From: Synechococcus sp. KORDI-52
GTDB taxonomy: Bacteria; Cyanobacteriota; Cyanobacteriia; PCC-6307; Cyanobiaceae
Assembly (NCBI RefSeq): GCF_000737595.1
Contig: NZ_CP006271.1
Coordinates: 1,488,001 to 1,552,000, forward strand
Reading direction: 5' to 3'
DNA: 64,000 nucleotides
Positions within the stretch are counted from its first letter, which is position 1. Each line of letters opens with the position of its first letter. The position numbers and the translations under genes were made by a program. The notes beneath the pieces are model-generated. The model was given only the letters and a program-made list of their open reading frames with translations, was not told where the DNA came from and did not search any database. This document shows, piece by piece, positions 44,660-54,254 of the stretch.

Positions 44660-45982
44660 TCAGCCAGCAGGCAGCCATTGGGCCTCGCCGATGGGGGCAC
44701 TGAGAACCTTGATGATCTGCAGGCTGTCGGCATCGAACAGACCAGCCCGCGCATCGGCTTGCTCGGGTTGCGTCAATGTCATCAGCAGCTGGTTCGTCAC
44801 CGGGTTCCATTGAACGGGGCCGCCCGCTTTGAGTGTCCATGGCGCGAGGGCTTTGCGTTGTGTCAGCTCCCCCTCTGCGCTGATCAGCACCAGTTCGTGC
44901 TGTCCGCTGTGCTGCTCCCAGCGGCCCAGCACGGCCCAGATTCGCTCACCGCGGTTGTCGCAAGCCACCCCCAGGACGGCTTGATCGCCAAGGTGCAGTT
45001 GTTTCGGCGCTTGCCCCGGAACCACCAGCTCGATGGATCGTCGGTAATCCGGCCAGTGCCGGATCAGCACGGCTCGTCCGGAGGCGCCGCAGAAGGCTCC
45101 AAGCTCTCTGCTCCCTGGAAGGATCTGCGGCTGTTGTTCGCTCGTCTCCAAGGCGCGGAGGGTTAGGCCATTGCTGGTGGGCATCACAACGCCACCCCCA
45201 GCCGGCAGCAGCTGCATCGGCCCAGATGGTTTCAGGTCCAAGGTGCGTCGTTGGCCATCGGCTTGCACCAGCAGGACCTGATGGCTTCCAGGGCGGAACC
45301 CACCGCTTTGCACCAGCAGGTCGCCGTTGAGATTGCTGCTGAGATGGGCGAAGAGCACCTCCCTCTTCAGCAGGGGCTCGGTGTTCCGCCGTGTAGGCGC
45401 CCCTAACGTCGCTTGGCTGGAGGCGATGCTGCGGGGCCTGAGTTGCTCCCACCACACCTGTTCGGTGCCGTTCTGGTTCTGCACCACCATGGCGATGCCC
45501 TCACCGTTGCCCAGGGGAACGACGCTGAGAATGGCGGGCCAGACCCGACTGATCGGAATCCAGCCTTCTGAGCGGGTCTGCAGTTGAAGCTGCTCGCCTC
45601 CCTCCACCGGCTTCGTCGCCATCAGCCACGGTCGCGGATCCCACCACCATTGCTGCCGAGCCAGTGGGAGTTCGCGTTGGTCTTCGCCAGCAAGGAACAG
45701 CTCGATCGGGCCTTCCAGCACAGCATCCGCATCGAGCACCATCCTCAGGGGTGTGGCCTCTCCAAGCCACTGATGGGGGATGGCCGGCTTCAGCCGGGTG
45801 GCTTCGCTCACACTGAGCCGATCCATCGGTCGACTGAACTGCAGATCCAGAGCCGCGCTACCGCTTTGCACCTGTTGCGGCACCAGGTTGATCAGCCGGG
45901 GTCGTTGGCGCAGCAGCAGCTGTTGCTGCGCCAGAACCGCAGTGCAGGCCATGCCCATCAGCATCAACAACCGGCGCGTCAT
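44660..45982 (-). CDS. Hypothetical protein with signal anchor and beta-propeller-like repeats
   Basis: A 440-residue protein. Residues about 1-18 (MTRRLLMLMGMACTAVLA) form an anchor or signal. The rest is rich in short strands with Trp and Gly turns, like a periplasmic WD-type or lipoprotein-like propeller, but no repeat is clear enough to name. It overlaps the upstream TIGR03943-like gene by four bases (ATGA), so the two with the permease may form one leftward module of three genes. Confidence 0.65.
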   Translation of the reverse strand: MTRRLLMLMGMACTAVLAQQQLLLRQRPRLINLVPQQVQSGSAALDLQFSRPMDRLSVSEATRLKPAIPHQWLGEATPLRMVLDADAVLEGPIELFLAGEDQRELPLARQQWWWDPRPWLMATKPVEGGEQLQLQTRSEGWIPISRVWPAILSVVPLGNGEGIAMVVQNQNGTEQVWWEQLRPRSIASSQATLGAPTRRNTEPLLKREVLFAHLSSNLNGDLLVQSGGFRPGSHQVLLVQADGQRRTLDLKPSGPMQLLPAGGGVVMPTSNGLTLRALETSEQQPQILPGSRELGAFCGASGRAVLIRHWPDYRRSIELVVPGQAPKQLHLGDQAVLGVACDNRGERIWAVLGRWEQHSGQHELVLISAEGELTQRKALAPWTLKAGGPVQWNPVTNQLLMTLTQPEQADARAGLFDADSLQIIKVLSAPIGEAQWLPAG

Positions 45983-46638
45983 GGCTCCAGGGGCCGCTCC
46001 GGCCTCGCAATCGGTGTGATGCTCGAGGGAACGACGACGGGGATGCGCCGTCCATCTTGACGTTGCACGGACATCGTTCCCTTCAGGGCCAACCATTGGT
46101 TGGTCTTCGGCGTGAACCCATCCGGCCACGCCACCGCCAGACCAGCCGGCGTGGCATCGGCCAGGCAACAGCGAACGGTGAGCCTGGCGATCAGGGGTGA
46201 GCCCTGCGGCTGCCTCCACACAAATCCGCTGATGCTTACGGGGTTGCCGTCCACAAGATCCGGGTCGGGCTGGCTGCGCAGGTAACGAACCCATTCCGTC
46301 AGGCTGCGTTGATCCGGCGGCAGCACAAAGGCCAACTCCGGTGGGTCCGGCAGGCCCTGGGGGCGGTTGCTGGCCAGGTCACTGAAGGAGGGATTCGGCG
46401 GAACGATCAACACCAGTGCAGCCATCAACCCGCTGAGCAGCCAGGGCCAGCGCCATCGCTCCTGTGGCTGACTCCGCTTCAGCAGAAGGGCCACACCAAA
46501 CATCACCAACATCAGGCCCGTGAACCCCACCAGCCCGTGAAACACCCCCCGCAGCAGCAGATCAAGGCGACCGCTGTGGAAACTCCACAGCAGCGTCAGG
46601 CCCCAGAGCAGCAGCAGGGTCCCGCGCATCAGCACCAC
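45979..46638 (-). CDS. TIGR03943-like membrane protein (YcgQ type)
   Basis: A 219-residue protein with about three N-terminal hydrophobic helices and a C-terminal domain ending SSITPIARP. It resembles the TIGR03943 family, which is usually found beside a DUF318 permease, as here. The GTG at 46638 starts seven bases after the permease stop; ATG 46629 is an alternative. Function of the family is not established; partner permeases are proposed to move metals or other small cations. Confidence 0.7.
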   Translation of the reverse strand: MVLMRGTLLLLWGLTLLWSFHSGRLDLLLRGVFHGLVGFTGLMLVMFGVALLLKRSQPQERWRWPWLLSGLMAALVLIVPPNPSFSDLASNRPQGLPDPPELAFVLPPDQRSLTEWVRYLRSQPDPDLVDGNPVSISGFVWRQPQGSPLIARLTVRCCLADATPAGLAVAWPDGFTPKTNQWLALKGTMSVQRQDGRRIPVVVPSSITPIARPERPLEP

Positions 46639-46645
46639 AGGACCC

Positions 46646-47602
46646 TCACAGCTGCCACAGGTTGATCCACTGACCGATCAACAGCACGCCAAGACTGGCA
46701 CTGATTGCCGTAACCAGGATGGCCCGTGGGCGCATCAGGACGGTGAACAGTCCCGCCAGTTTCAGGTCCACAACAGGGCCCAGCAATAGAAAAGCCAGCA
46801 GGGCTCCAGGCGTGATCTGAGCTGCAAACCCCAGGGCAAGAAAAGCATCCACACTGGAGCAGACCGACACCACGACGGCCAGCAGCATCAAGGCCAGGAT
46901 CGACGCCGTCGGTGCCCCTCCCACGGCCAACAACCAACTGCGCGGCAGCCAGGTCTGCACCAGGGCTGCGATCACACACCCCAGCACCAGCAGGGCCAGC
47001 AGATCGAGAAATTCGCGGCAGCTTTGATCCAGCACCTGCCACCCCTTCAGCCGCCTGCCGGTGCCGGGTCGTGTTGGAGTCGGTGATGCGCCGATCACAC
47101 CACTGCTGCGCTGCAGCAACCCCAGATTGTTGAGGGGCTGGTTCATGCGGCGTTCCTCCAGAAGCGCTGTTGCCAGCAGCTGCGTTTCCGGCAGTTGCAC
47201 CAGCAACAGACTCAGGAGGATCGCCAGCACAAAGGCTCCCAACGGCCGGGCCACCAGAAGCCAGGGCTGATCTGGAAAGGCAGCCCAGGTGCTGGCCAGG
47301 ACAATGGGATTCAGCACAGGGGCCGCAAACAGAAAGCCAAAGGCGGTGCCCATCGGTCCCCCGCTGGCCAGCAGACGGCGGGCTACCGGGACATTGCCGC
47401 ATTCGCAGGCCGGCAGGGCGAACCCCATCAAGGCGCCAATGATCGTCGCCAGCACGGGGTTCCTGGGGAGCCGGTCCATCCATGCGCCCGGAGGAACAGA
47501 CCAACGGGCCAGTCCCGCGATGGCGACGCCGAGCAGCAGGAAGGGAATGGCTTCCAGCAGCAACCCCTGGAAGATCGCCCAGGCCGTGGCGAGCTTGTCC
47601 AA
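46646..47602 (-). CDS. DUF318/ArsP-like permease
   Basis: A 318-residue integral membrane protein with about eight helices. It carries the family sites GFALPACECGNVPVARRL and SVCSSVDAFLALGFA, with conserved Cys residues that may bind metal or metalloid. It belongs to the PF03773 permease family (YraQ/ArsP). Together with the TIGR03943-like gene it makes a conserved two-gene unit. The substrate is unknown. Nearness to the zinc genes is suggestive only. Confidence 0.82.
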   Translation of the reverse strand: MDKLATAWAIFQGLLLEAIPFLLLGVAIAGLARWSVPPGAWMDRLPRNPVLATIIGALMGFALPACECGNVPVARRLLASGGPMGTAFGFLFAAPVLNPIVLASTWAAFPDQPWLLVARPLGAFVLAILLSLLLVQLPETQLLATALLEERRMNQPLNNLGLLQRSSGVIGASPTPTRPGTGRRLKGWQVLDQSCREFLDLLALLVLGCVIAALVQTWLPRSWLLAVGGAPTASILALMLLAVVVSVCSSVDAFLALGFAAQITPGALLAFLLLGPVVDLKLAGLFTVLMRPRAILVTAISASLGVLLIGQWINLWQL

Positions 47603-47722
47603 GCGTTCGGGTGGCAGATGCCTTTCAACGTTCCCAGCTCAGGCCGCCGATCGGGGGGCACCGATGCGGTTTGTTGATCGGCCTCCACGGCAGGCTGGAA
47701 CAACGTTGGCCAGGGCCTTGCG

Positions 47723-50700
47723 ATGGGTTGGTGCTTCTGGGTGGATCGTGGGGGCACCTTCACCGATCTGATCGGGCGCGATCCAGAGGGACGGCTGCAC
47801 GTGCGCAAGGTGCTCTCGGAGCAGGCCGGGGAAGGAGATCCTGCGGTGTGGGCCATGACTGCGATGTTGGCGTCGGCTTCACCGCCCGTGGATCTGGTGG
47901 ACGTCGAGGAGGTGCGCCTCGGCACCACCGTGGCCACCAATGCGCTGCTGGAGGGCCAGGGGGCGCCGCTGCTGTTGCTCACCAATGCGGGCCTGAGGGA
48001 TCAGCTGTGGATCGGCGATCAACATCGCGACGATCTGTTCGCGCTTGGTCAGCCCCAGCGGCCCTTTCTGGCGCAAACGGTGCTGGAGCTGGCCGGTCGG
48101 CTCGATGCCCGGGGTGAGGAGGTGGAGCCCCTGGTGCTGGATCAGCCGCTGCGGCATCGACTCGAGGAGCTGCGCCGTTCCGGCCTGGACGTCGCCGTGG
48201 TGGCGTTACTGCATGCCCAACGCAACCCAGCCCATGAGCTGCGCTGCGCCGCACTGCTGCGGGAATTTGGCTTTCGCACCGTGGTCTGCTCCCATCAGGT
48301 GAGCGTGATGCCCCGACTGGTGCCGCGGGGGCAGACGGTGTTGGTGGAGGGTGCCGTCCATCCGGTGCTGGATGGCTACCTGCAGCAGGTGCAAGGAGCG
48401 CTGGGCGCCGCCACTCCCCTGCGGGTGATGACTTCCAGCGGAGCGTTGCAGGCTCCAGACAGGCTGCAGGCCAAAGACACCATCCTTTCGGGGCCCGCGG
48501 CGGGGATGGTCGGGGCGATCGCTGCGGCGCGGATGGCCGGCTTTGAGGGGGTGCCGGTGCTCGGCTTCGACATGGGGGGCACGTCGACGGATGTGTTCTG
48601 CGTGGCTTCCGCCGATGCGCAGGCTTTGCGGCACGTGAAGGAGCAGACCGAGATCGCCGGTTTGCAGTTGCTGGCCCCCCGCCTGCCGATTGAAACCGTG
48701 GCGGCTGGAGGCGGATCGGTGCTGGAGCTGGAGGGGAAGCGGCTGCGGGTGGGGCCCCGCTCCGCCGGAGCGCAACCGGGCCCGGCCTGTTATCGCGCCG
48801 GCGGACCGCTCACCATCACCGACGCCAACCTGCTGCTGGGCCGGCTTCAGGTGGATCGCTTCCCGGCGGTGTTCGGCCCATCCGGGGATCTGCCACCGGA
48901 TGTGGAGGTGGTGCGGCAGGGCTTCGCCAAGCTGGCTGCTGCGCTGGGGCAGACCCCGGAGCGGGTGGCATCCGGGGCGTTGCAGTTGGCGGTGGAAACC
49001 ATGGCCGCTGCGATTCGCCGGGTTTCCCTGCATCGCGGTGAGGACATTCGCGGCGGGGTGTTGGTGGCCTACGGTGGGGCTGGTGGTCAACACGCCTGTC
49101 GCCTGGCGGATGAACTGGGACTGACCACGGTGCTGTTGCATCCCATGGCCGGCGTTCTCTCCGCCTTTGGCATGGGCCAGGCCCGCCAGCGCTGCCGGCG
49201 GCAGCGGCATCTCGGCGCTGCCCTCTCACTAGATCTGCTGGCGTCTTTGCCGGATCAGGTTGAGCGGCTGATGGCTGAAGCACAGGAGATCTTGCGTCGC
49301 CAGGGGGATCGCGCTGATGGCGATGCGGGGGAGTCGGAGGTCTGGGTCAGCCTGGCCCTGCGTTATCCCTCTGCCGAGCAGACCCTGGTGCTCGCCTGGT
49401 CCGCCGAGCAAGGCGTTGATGCTGTGATCTCGGCCTTCCAGGCGAGCCATCAGCATCGCTACGGCTACTGCATTGATGCCGATCAGGCCTTGATCGTCGA
49501 ACAGCTCAATGTTGAGGTCACCGCACCCCAACAGTTCGATGCCACAGCAACGGCAACAGTTGCAGCTGAGATGGCCGAACCAACGCCAGAGGTGGAGACA
49601 TCCCCGCCGGTGTCGATGCACCTGGAGTCGAGCGGATGGACGCAGGTTCCGTTGCTGAACCGCAATTCCCTGCTGTTGAACCAGCGGATTGCAGGCCCGG
49701 CCCTGATTGCTGAAGCCACCGGTTGCACGGTGCTGGAGCCAGGCTGGCAGGCCCAGGTGACGGAAGGGGGAACGTTGTTGCTGGAGCGCCGGCAACCCGT
49801 GCTCGGATCACCCGCGCTGGCACAGGGTGATGCCCATGACCCGTTGCAGGCGGAACTGTTTCGCCACCGCTTCATGGCGATTGCTGAACAGATGGGGGAA
49901 CAGCTGCGGCAGAGCAGTCGCTCCGTGAACATCCGTGAGCGTCTGGATTTCTCTTGTGCGTTGTTCGATGCCACGGGTGCCCTGGTGGCCAACGCCCCCC
50001 ACATCCCGGTGCACCTGGGATCGATGGGCGACAGCGTGCGCGACCTGCTGGCCCAGGTGGCGACCGGTGATGTCGCACCGCTGCAGCCCGGCGACACGCT
50101 GCTCAGCAACGACCCTTTCCATGGCGGTACTCACCTGCCCGACATCACCGCCATCTCGCCGGTGTTCTGCAACGGGGATCAGCCCAGCTTCTTTGTGGCC
50201 AGCCGTGGCCACCATGCCGATGTGGGTGGCATTGCTCCTGGGTCGATGCCGTCCTTCAGCCGCACCATTGCCGATGAGGGCCTGCTGCTGCGCAACCAGC
50301 TGTTCGTGCGCCAGGGTCGGGTTCTTGCCGCTGATCTGGACGCGGTATGGAGCGGCATGGCGACGCCCCCTCGCAACCCTCCGGAACTCTTGGCCGACCT
50401 GCAGGCGCAGGTGGCCGCCAACCAGGCGGGGATTGTGGCGCTGCAATCCCTCGTGGAGCGGGAGGGGCAGACGCTGGTGCAACGGCAGATGACCCTGCTG
50501 CAGCAGGACGCAGCCCGCAGTGTTGAACGGCTGCTGTTGCGCTTAACAGACGCCCGGCATCAGGTGGCCCTTGATGACGGCTCCTGCCTGGTGGTGCAGG
50601 TGAGCCTTAACCCGCAACGCCAACGCTTGCGCCTGGATTTCAGCGGTACATCCCCTCAACGACCCGGCAACTTCAATGCCCCCCTGGCGGTGACGCGGGC

Positions 50701-51370
50701 CGCCGTGTTGTACGTGATCCGTTGTCTCCTTGACAGCGACATCCCCTTGAACGAGGGCTGTTTTGCGCCGCTCGATCTGGTGGTGCCCGCGGGCTGCCTG
50801 TTGAATCCGCACTCCCCCGCTGCGGTGGTGGCCGGCAACGTGGAGGTGTCTCAGGCCCTCTGCAATCTGTTGCTGGCTGCCTTCGGTGCTCAGGCGGCCA
50901 GCCAGGGAACGATGAACAACGTCAGCTTCGGGAATGGCAGCTGCCAGTACTACGAAACGGTGGCCGGTGGTGGTGGTGCCGTTGAGGGCTTTGCCGGATC
51001 GGTGGGCCTGCAGTCGCACATGACCAACTCGAGGCTGACGGATCCCGAGGTGCTGGAGAGCCGTTTTCCGGTGCGGTTGGAATCCTTCGCGGTGCGCTCT
51101 GGCAGTGGCGGCCGAGGCCGTTGGCCCGGGGGCGATGGGTTGGAGCGCACGATCCGTTTTCTCGAGCCGATGCGTGTGTCGTTGATCAGTGGGTCACGGC
51201 GGGTCCCACCGTTCGGTCTCAACGGTGGGGGCAGCGGTGCCTGTGGCGTGAACCTGCGGCTGGACCGTGATGGAGGGGTCCATACCCTGCCGGGTTCCGT
51301 GCAGCTGGAGCTTCAGGCGGGTGAGGCCATTCGGATGCTTACCCCCGGGGGTGGCGGCATGGGAGGTTGA
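47723..51370 (+). CDS. 5-oxoprolinase, fused hydantoinase A and B domains
   Basis: A 1215-residue ATP-dependent enzyme that opens 5-oxoproline to glutamate in glutathione turnover. The N-terminal part (about 1-690) is the ATPase-like A subunit with FWVDRGGTFTDLIGRDPEG, GFDMGGTSTD and a conserved GGGSVLEL block; the C-terminal part (about 705-1210) is the B subunit with DPFHGGTHLPDITA and GNVEVSQAL. Fusion of A and B is eukaryote-like but also common in bacteria, and the length matches. It stands alone. Hydantoin or other imide substrates cannot be excluded. Confidence 0.93.
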   Translation: MGWCFWVDRGGTFTDLIGRDPEGRLHVRKVLSEQAGEGDPAVWAMTAMLASASPPVDLVDVEEVRLGTTVATNALLEGQGAPLLLLTNAGLRDQLWIGDQHRDDLFALGQPQRPFLAQTVLELAGRLDARGEEVEPLVLDQPLRHRLEELRRSGLDVAVVALLHAQRNPAHELRCAALLREFGFRTVVCSHQVSVMPRLVPRGQTVLVEGAVHPVLDGYLQQVQGALGAATPLRVMTSSGALQAPDRLQAKDTILSGPAAGMVGAIAAARMAGFEGVPVLGFDMGGTSTDVFCVASADAQALRHVKEQTEIAGLQLLAPRLPIETVAAGGGSVLELEGKRLRVGPRSAGAQPGPACYRAGGPLTITDANLLLGRLQVDRFPAVFGPSGDLPPDVEVVRQGFAKLAAALGQTPERVASGALQLAVETMAAAIRRVSLHRGEDIRGGVLVAYGGAGGQHACRLADELGLTTVLLHPMAGVLSAFGMGQARQRCRRQRHLGAALSLDLLASLPDQVERLMAEAQEILRRQGDRADGDAGESEVWVSLALRYPSAEQTLVLAWSAEQGVDAVISAFQASHQHRYGYCIDADQALIVEQLNVEVTAPQQFDATATATVAAEMAEPTPEVETSPPVSMHLESSGWTQVPLLNRNSLLLNQRIAGPALIAEATGCTVLEPGWQAQVTEGGTLLLERRQPVLGSPALAQGDAHDPLQAELFRHRFMAIAEQMGEQLRQSSRSVNIRERLDFSCALFDATGALVANAPHIPVHLGSMGDSVRDLLAQVATGDVAPLQPGDTLLSNDPFHGGTHLPDITAISPVFCNGDQPSFFVASRGHHADVGGIAPGSMPSFSRTIADEGLLLRNQLFVRQGRVLAADLDAVWSGMATPPRNPPELLADLQAQVAANQAGIVALQSLVEREGQTLVQRQMTLLQQDAARSVERLLLRLTDARHQVALDDGSCLVVQVSLNPQRQRLRLDFSGTSPQRPGNFNAPLAVTRAAVLYVIRCLLDSDIPLNEGCFAPLDLVVPAGCLLNPHSPAAVVAGNVEVSQALCNLLLAAFGAQAASQGTMNNVSFGNGSCQYYETVAGGGGAVEGFAGSVGLQSHMTNSRLTDPEVLESRFPVRLESFAVRSGSGGRGRWPGGDGLERTIRFLEPMRVSLISGSRRVPPFGLNGGGSGACGVNLRLDRDGGVHTLPGSVQLELQAGEAIRMLTPGGGGMGG

Positions 51371-51432
51371 GCGGGGATCTTTCCTGCCTGGGGATGCCGA
51401 TGTGAGCACTGGGTTGGTTGGTGGCCTTGCAG

Positions 51433-51549
51433 ATGGGCTGCAGCCTCACGGGCCCTGTTCAAGCCAAGATCCTGGATCAGCAGGTGTACCAGTTGCAGCT
51501 GGTGATGGATCAGATCCGTCGGTCTTGCAACAACAGCGTCCGGGCCTGA
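51433..51549 (+). CDS. Candidate 38-residue protein
   Basis: A short frame from ATG 51433, starting MGCSLTGPVQ and continuing as an amphipathic helix (AKILDQQVYQLQLVMDQ), with Cys near both ends. No ribosome-binding site is strong. It lies in the 266-base gap between 5-oxoprolinase and the DUF308 gene. Confidence 0.35.
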   Translation: MGCSLTGPVQAKILDQQVYQLQLVMDQIRRSCNNSVRA

Positions 51550-51636
51550 ATCACGCCGTCTTGCAGAAGCAATTCTGTTGGGATTTGACGGCTGCTGAAG
51601 CCGTTTTTCAGCGGTTGCGAAACAGGAATGTTGGAT

Positions 51637-52140
51637 TCAGACGACGTCTCCGCTGGGCTTTTGCAGAAGCTTCAGGGCTGAGGAGAACAGGGTGATCCCA
51701 AACAGTGTTCCCAGCGCCCAGACGCTGTCGCTGGGCCATTCCAGCACCAGCAGCAGGCCGATACCTGCGGAGAGCAAGCCATCGAGCAGCACCAGACCAG
51801 CCATCGGGGCTTTCGAGCTTGCTCCTGCGGCCAGTTCCATGATTCCCTCCACCAGCACCACCACGCCGGTGAACAGGGTCAGGCTGATTTCTCCTTCGAT
51901 CGGATCAATCAAAATGAACAGCGCTCCACCGATGTAGAGCAGGGCCGTAAGCAGCCGGAACAGTTGTCCGCCGGCCTGGTCTTGGCCGAGTCGGAGCAGC
52001 TGACTCACCCCTACTGAGAAGGCGATCCCACCGAGGGCAAGGGTCAGCAACGTTGCAGAGATGAAGGGGAGCAGGATTGCTGCCACCGCCCCCAGAATCA
52101 ACAGTGCTGCTGCAAGTTGCCGCTGGCGTTCGGAGGACAT
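51637..52140 (-). CDS. HdeD/DUF308-family membrane protein
   Basis: A 167-residue protein with six hydrophobic helices in DUF308 style (LGGIAFSVGVSQLL, LTLFTGVVVLVEGIMEL, LVLLDGLLSAGIGLLLVLEWP). HdeD members are linked to acid or stress resistance in enteric bacteria, while in cyanobacteria function is unproven. ATG 52140 is favoured; the open frame continues to 52179 without better sites. Confidence 0.82.
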   Translation of the reverse strand: MSSERQRQLAAALLILGAVAAILLPFISATLLTLALGGIAFSVGVSQLLRLGQDQAGGQLFRLLTALLYIGGALFILIDPIEGEISLTLFTGVVVLVEGIMELAAGASSKAPMAGLVLLDGLLSAGIGLLLVLEWPSDSVWALGTLFGITLFSSALKLLQKPSGDVV

Positions 52141-52251
52141 GGTCAGCAAGGCGTCTCGATCGACCCTAGAGCTGATCACTGAAAATCAGCATGACGACCC
52201 ATTGTCGATGGGCAAGGGTGGATTCATCCTGAATGCAGTCAAGCTGTCGGC

Positions 52252-52557
52252 ATGGGTCTGCTCCAGACACTCCAGGGACGTTTGCTTCAGTACGACTCCC
52301 CGTCGCGCCAGGTGCAGCAGGCTCATTTTGATGCGGCCCGACGCCTGGCTCAAGCCCAATTTCAGCTCGCTGATGCTCAATTAAGCCAACGCCTCTGGCA
52401 GAACGTGGCGGATCGTGATCTTGATGTGGATCGGATCATCAACCTCCTTTACAGCTGTTGGTTCCAGGAGGATTCAGCGGCACTACGCGCTGCGGATGCT
52501 GAGTTTCAGGCGCGTCGTCAGCAGGAGTCGATCCCCGGCGTGTTTGAACACTGCTGA
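52252..52557 (+). CDS. Hypothetical protein, all-helical
   Basis: A 101-residue protein with Gln/Ala-rich helices (HFDAARRLAQAQFQLADAQLSQRLW) and a Trp-containing centre. No signal or membrane helix. No family recognised. It is 18 bases from the convergent neighbour at 52576. Confidence 0.6.
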   Translation: MGLLQTLQGRLLQYDSPSRQVQQAHFDAARRLAQAQFQLADAQLSQRLWQNVADRDLDVDRIINLLYSCWFQEDSAALRAADAEFQARRQQESIPGVFEHC

Positions 52558-52575
52558 CGGTGCGGAGCCTCTGAT

Positions 52576-52863
52576 TCAGGCCGCGAGCGTGGTGTTGAGG
52601 TAGTCCTCAAGACGTTCTTGGGGCACGATCTGGTTGGTGATCCCTGTGCCGATGGGCAGCAACATCGGCGTTGTTTCAGGATCTTCGTTGCTAAGCGCGA
52701 GCAGAGGTTGCCGGTCCACTCGCATGACCTTGCCAATTTTCTGCACGCAGAGCAGTTCCACCATGCCGTCGTTGTTGTGACGTTCGTACAACTTGGCGTT
52801 CGCGATCGATCCCAGTTCGGAGGGGCGGAAGCCATGCCCCGCCACCACATCACTGAGTTTCAT
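52576..52863 (-). CDS. Small hypothetical protein, beta-rich
   Basis: A 95-residue protein starting MKLSDVVAGHGFRPSELG. The ATG overlaps the upstream stop (ATGA), tying it to the 52860-53066 gene. No family recognised. Content of Val, Leu and Gly with short strands suggests a small globular domain. Confidence 0.6.
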   Translation of the reverse strand: MKLSDVVAGHGFRPSELGSIANAKLYERHNNDGMVELLCVQKIGKVMRVDRQPLLALSNEDPETTPMLLPIGTGITNQIVPQERLEDYLNTTLAA

Positions 52864-53066
52864 CGGCCAGCCTCCGCTGCCGCGGCATCGAATGCCAGGG
52901 CTCGCCGGATCTCATCAGTGAGCTGACGGATGTGCTGCTCCATGGATAACGCCCGATGAAAGGCTCCCTCCTGTTGTGCAGCATCTTGTTGATCCCAAAG
53001 ATCCAGTCTCTGGCTCAGGAGTTCGGTGAGGTTGTTGTTATTGAAGGTTGAGGTTTGTTGTTGCAT
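52860..53066 (-). CDS. Small hypothetical protein, coiled-coil-like
   Basis: A 68-residue protein starting MQQQTSTFNNNN, Gln/Asn-rich at first and then helical (LLSQRLDLWDQQDAA...HIRQLTDEIRRALAFD). It is the first gene of a two-gene overlap with 52576-52863. Starts further upstream (53153) are open but not protein-like. No family recognised. Confidence 0.55.
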   Translation of the reverse strand: MQQQTSTFNNNNLTELLSQRLDLWDQQDAAQQEGAFHRALSMEQHIRQLTDEIRRALAFDAAAAEAGR

Positions 53067-53206
53067 ACCAACAGTGTTATGCAGCACGTCATTGATTCCA
53101 ACTCTCGCTTTGGAGTAAACACCGTCAGGATGAGTTCGGTTGACCCGCTGCAAGGGCTGGCGTCCTAAAGAAGAGCTGGATGTGATCAGTCAAACGTGCC
53201 TCTGCC

Positions 53207-53911
53207 ATGAACATCGTTGTTTTGAACCGTTCGGATTGGCGGGATGGACACCTTGTTCGTCTCGTTGATCGTCGGGCTGATCACATTCGGTCGGTGCTTC
53301 GGGCTGCGGTGGGCGACAGCATCCGGGTTGGTGAGCTCAATGGCGATCTGGGGCTGGGTCGCATCTGCGCGATCGATGAGCGTGCCGTGATGCTGGCCGT
53401 TGAACTGAGTCAGCCACCGCCGCCCCGCCATCGCTTTGACATCGTGCTGGCGCTGCCGAGGCCCAAGGTTTTGCGCCGGCTCTTGCGCACCGTGGCGGAA
53501 TACGGGGTGGCCAATCTGCATCTGATCCACTGCGCCCGCGTGGACAAGAGCTATTGGCAGTCGCCTTTACTGGCGCCCGAGAAGGTCCACGATGCGCTGC
53601 TTTCGGGGATGGAGCGGGCCCGTGACACGGTCGCTCCCCGGGTGCATCAGCACCGGCGCTTTCGACCTTTCGTCGAAGACGGGCTGAAGCTCATCTGTGC
53701 TGGGCGGCCCTGCTGGATCGCACAGATGGGGGCCACCCTTGCGTTGCGCCATGCCCCTCCGGGGGATGCCGTGGTGATGGTGGGGCCGGAGGGTGGTTTT
53801 GTTCCTTTTGAACTGGACTTGGCCCAGGCGGTGATCGCGCAGCCCGTGCACCTCGGATCACGCACATTGAGTGTGGATACGGCCCTCACCACCGTTCTGG
53901 CCCAGGGATGA
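53207..53911 (+). CDS. rsmE: 16S rRNA uridine-1498 N3-methyltransferase
   Basis: A 234-residue SPOUT-family methyltransferase modifying U1498 of 16S rRNA. It has an N-terminal PUA-like domain and a SAM-binding trefoil knot: LALPRPKVLRRLLRTVAEYG, VMVGPEGGFVPFEL and LGSRTLSVDTAL. The length is normal. The assignment is firm. It is followed after 34 bases by a small unknown gene. Confidence 0.94.
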   Translation: MNIVVLNRSDWRDGHLVRLVDRRADHIRSVLRAAVGDSIRVGELNGDLGLGRICAIDERAVMLAVELSQPPPPRHRFDIVLALPRPKVLRRLLRTVAEYGVANLHLIHCARVDKSYWQSPLLAPEKVHDALLSGMERARDTVAPRVHQHRRFRPFVEDGLKLICAGRPCWIAQMGATLALRHAPPGDAVVMVGPEGGFVPFELDLAQAVIAQPVHLGSRTLSVDTALTTVLAQG

Positions 53912-53945
53912 TGGGAGTGCATGTGGTGCTTCAACGGCGACGGCA

Positions 53946-54254
53946 ATGAACGATCTGGCTGGATTGCAAGCTCTTGTGGAGGACGTTGGGTCCGGCAACG
54001 TGATTGATGCCGAACTGCTCGAGGGGTGTCATGTGGAGGCCCATGAACTCGATGACATGGATGCGTCCCAGGCTGCACAGGTGGCCGCCCACTGTTTCGG
54101 GCTGCTCTTTGATCACAAGGTGCAGCAGCTCGAGGGCGGGGAGGCGGATCTCGATGCAGGCCTGTGGACGGGAACTGTTGATGGCTTCGGGTTCCAGATC
54201 AGCCGTGATGACGTCGGCGATCTGATGATCGATTTTTCGAGCCAGCAGGCGTGA
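53946..54254 (+). CDS. Small acidic hypothetical protein
   Basis: A 102-residue acidic protein: DLAGLQALVEDVGSGN, a Cys-His segment in LEGCHVEAHELDD, and a C-terminal beta strand set FQISRDDVGDLMID. It overlaps the next gene through GTGA. No family recognised; it may form a pair with the 54251 product. Confidence 0.6.
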   Translation: MNDLAGLQALVEDVGSGNVIDAELLEGCHVEAHELDDMDASQAAQVAAHCFGLLFDHKVQQLEGGEADLDAGLWTGTVDGFGFQISRDDVGDLMIDFSSQQA

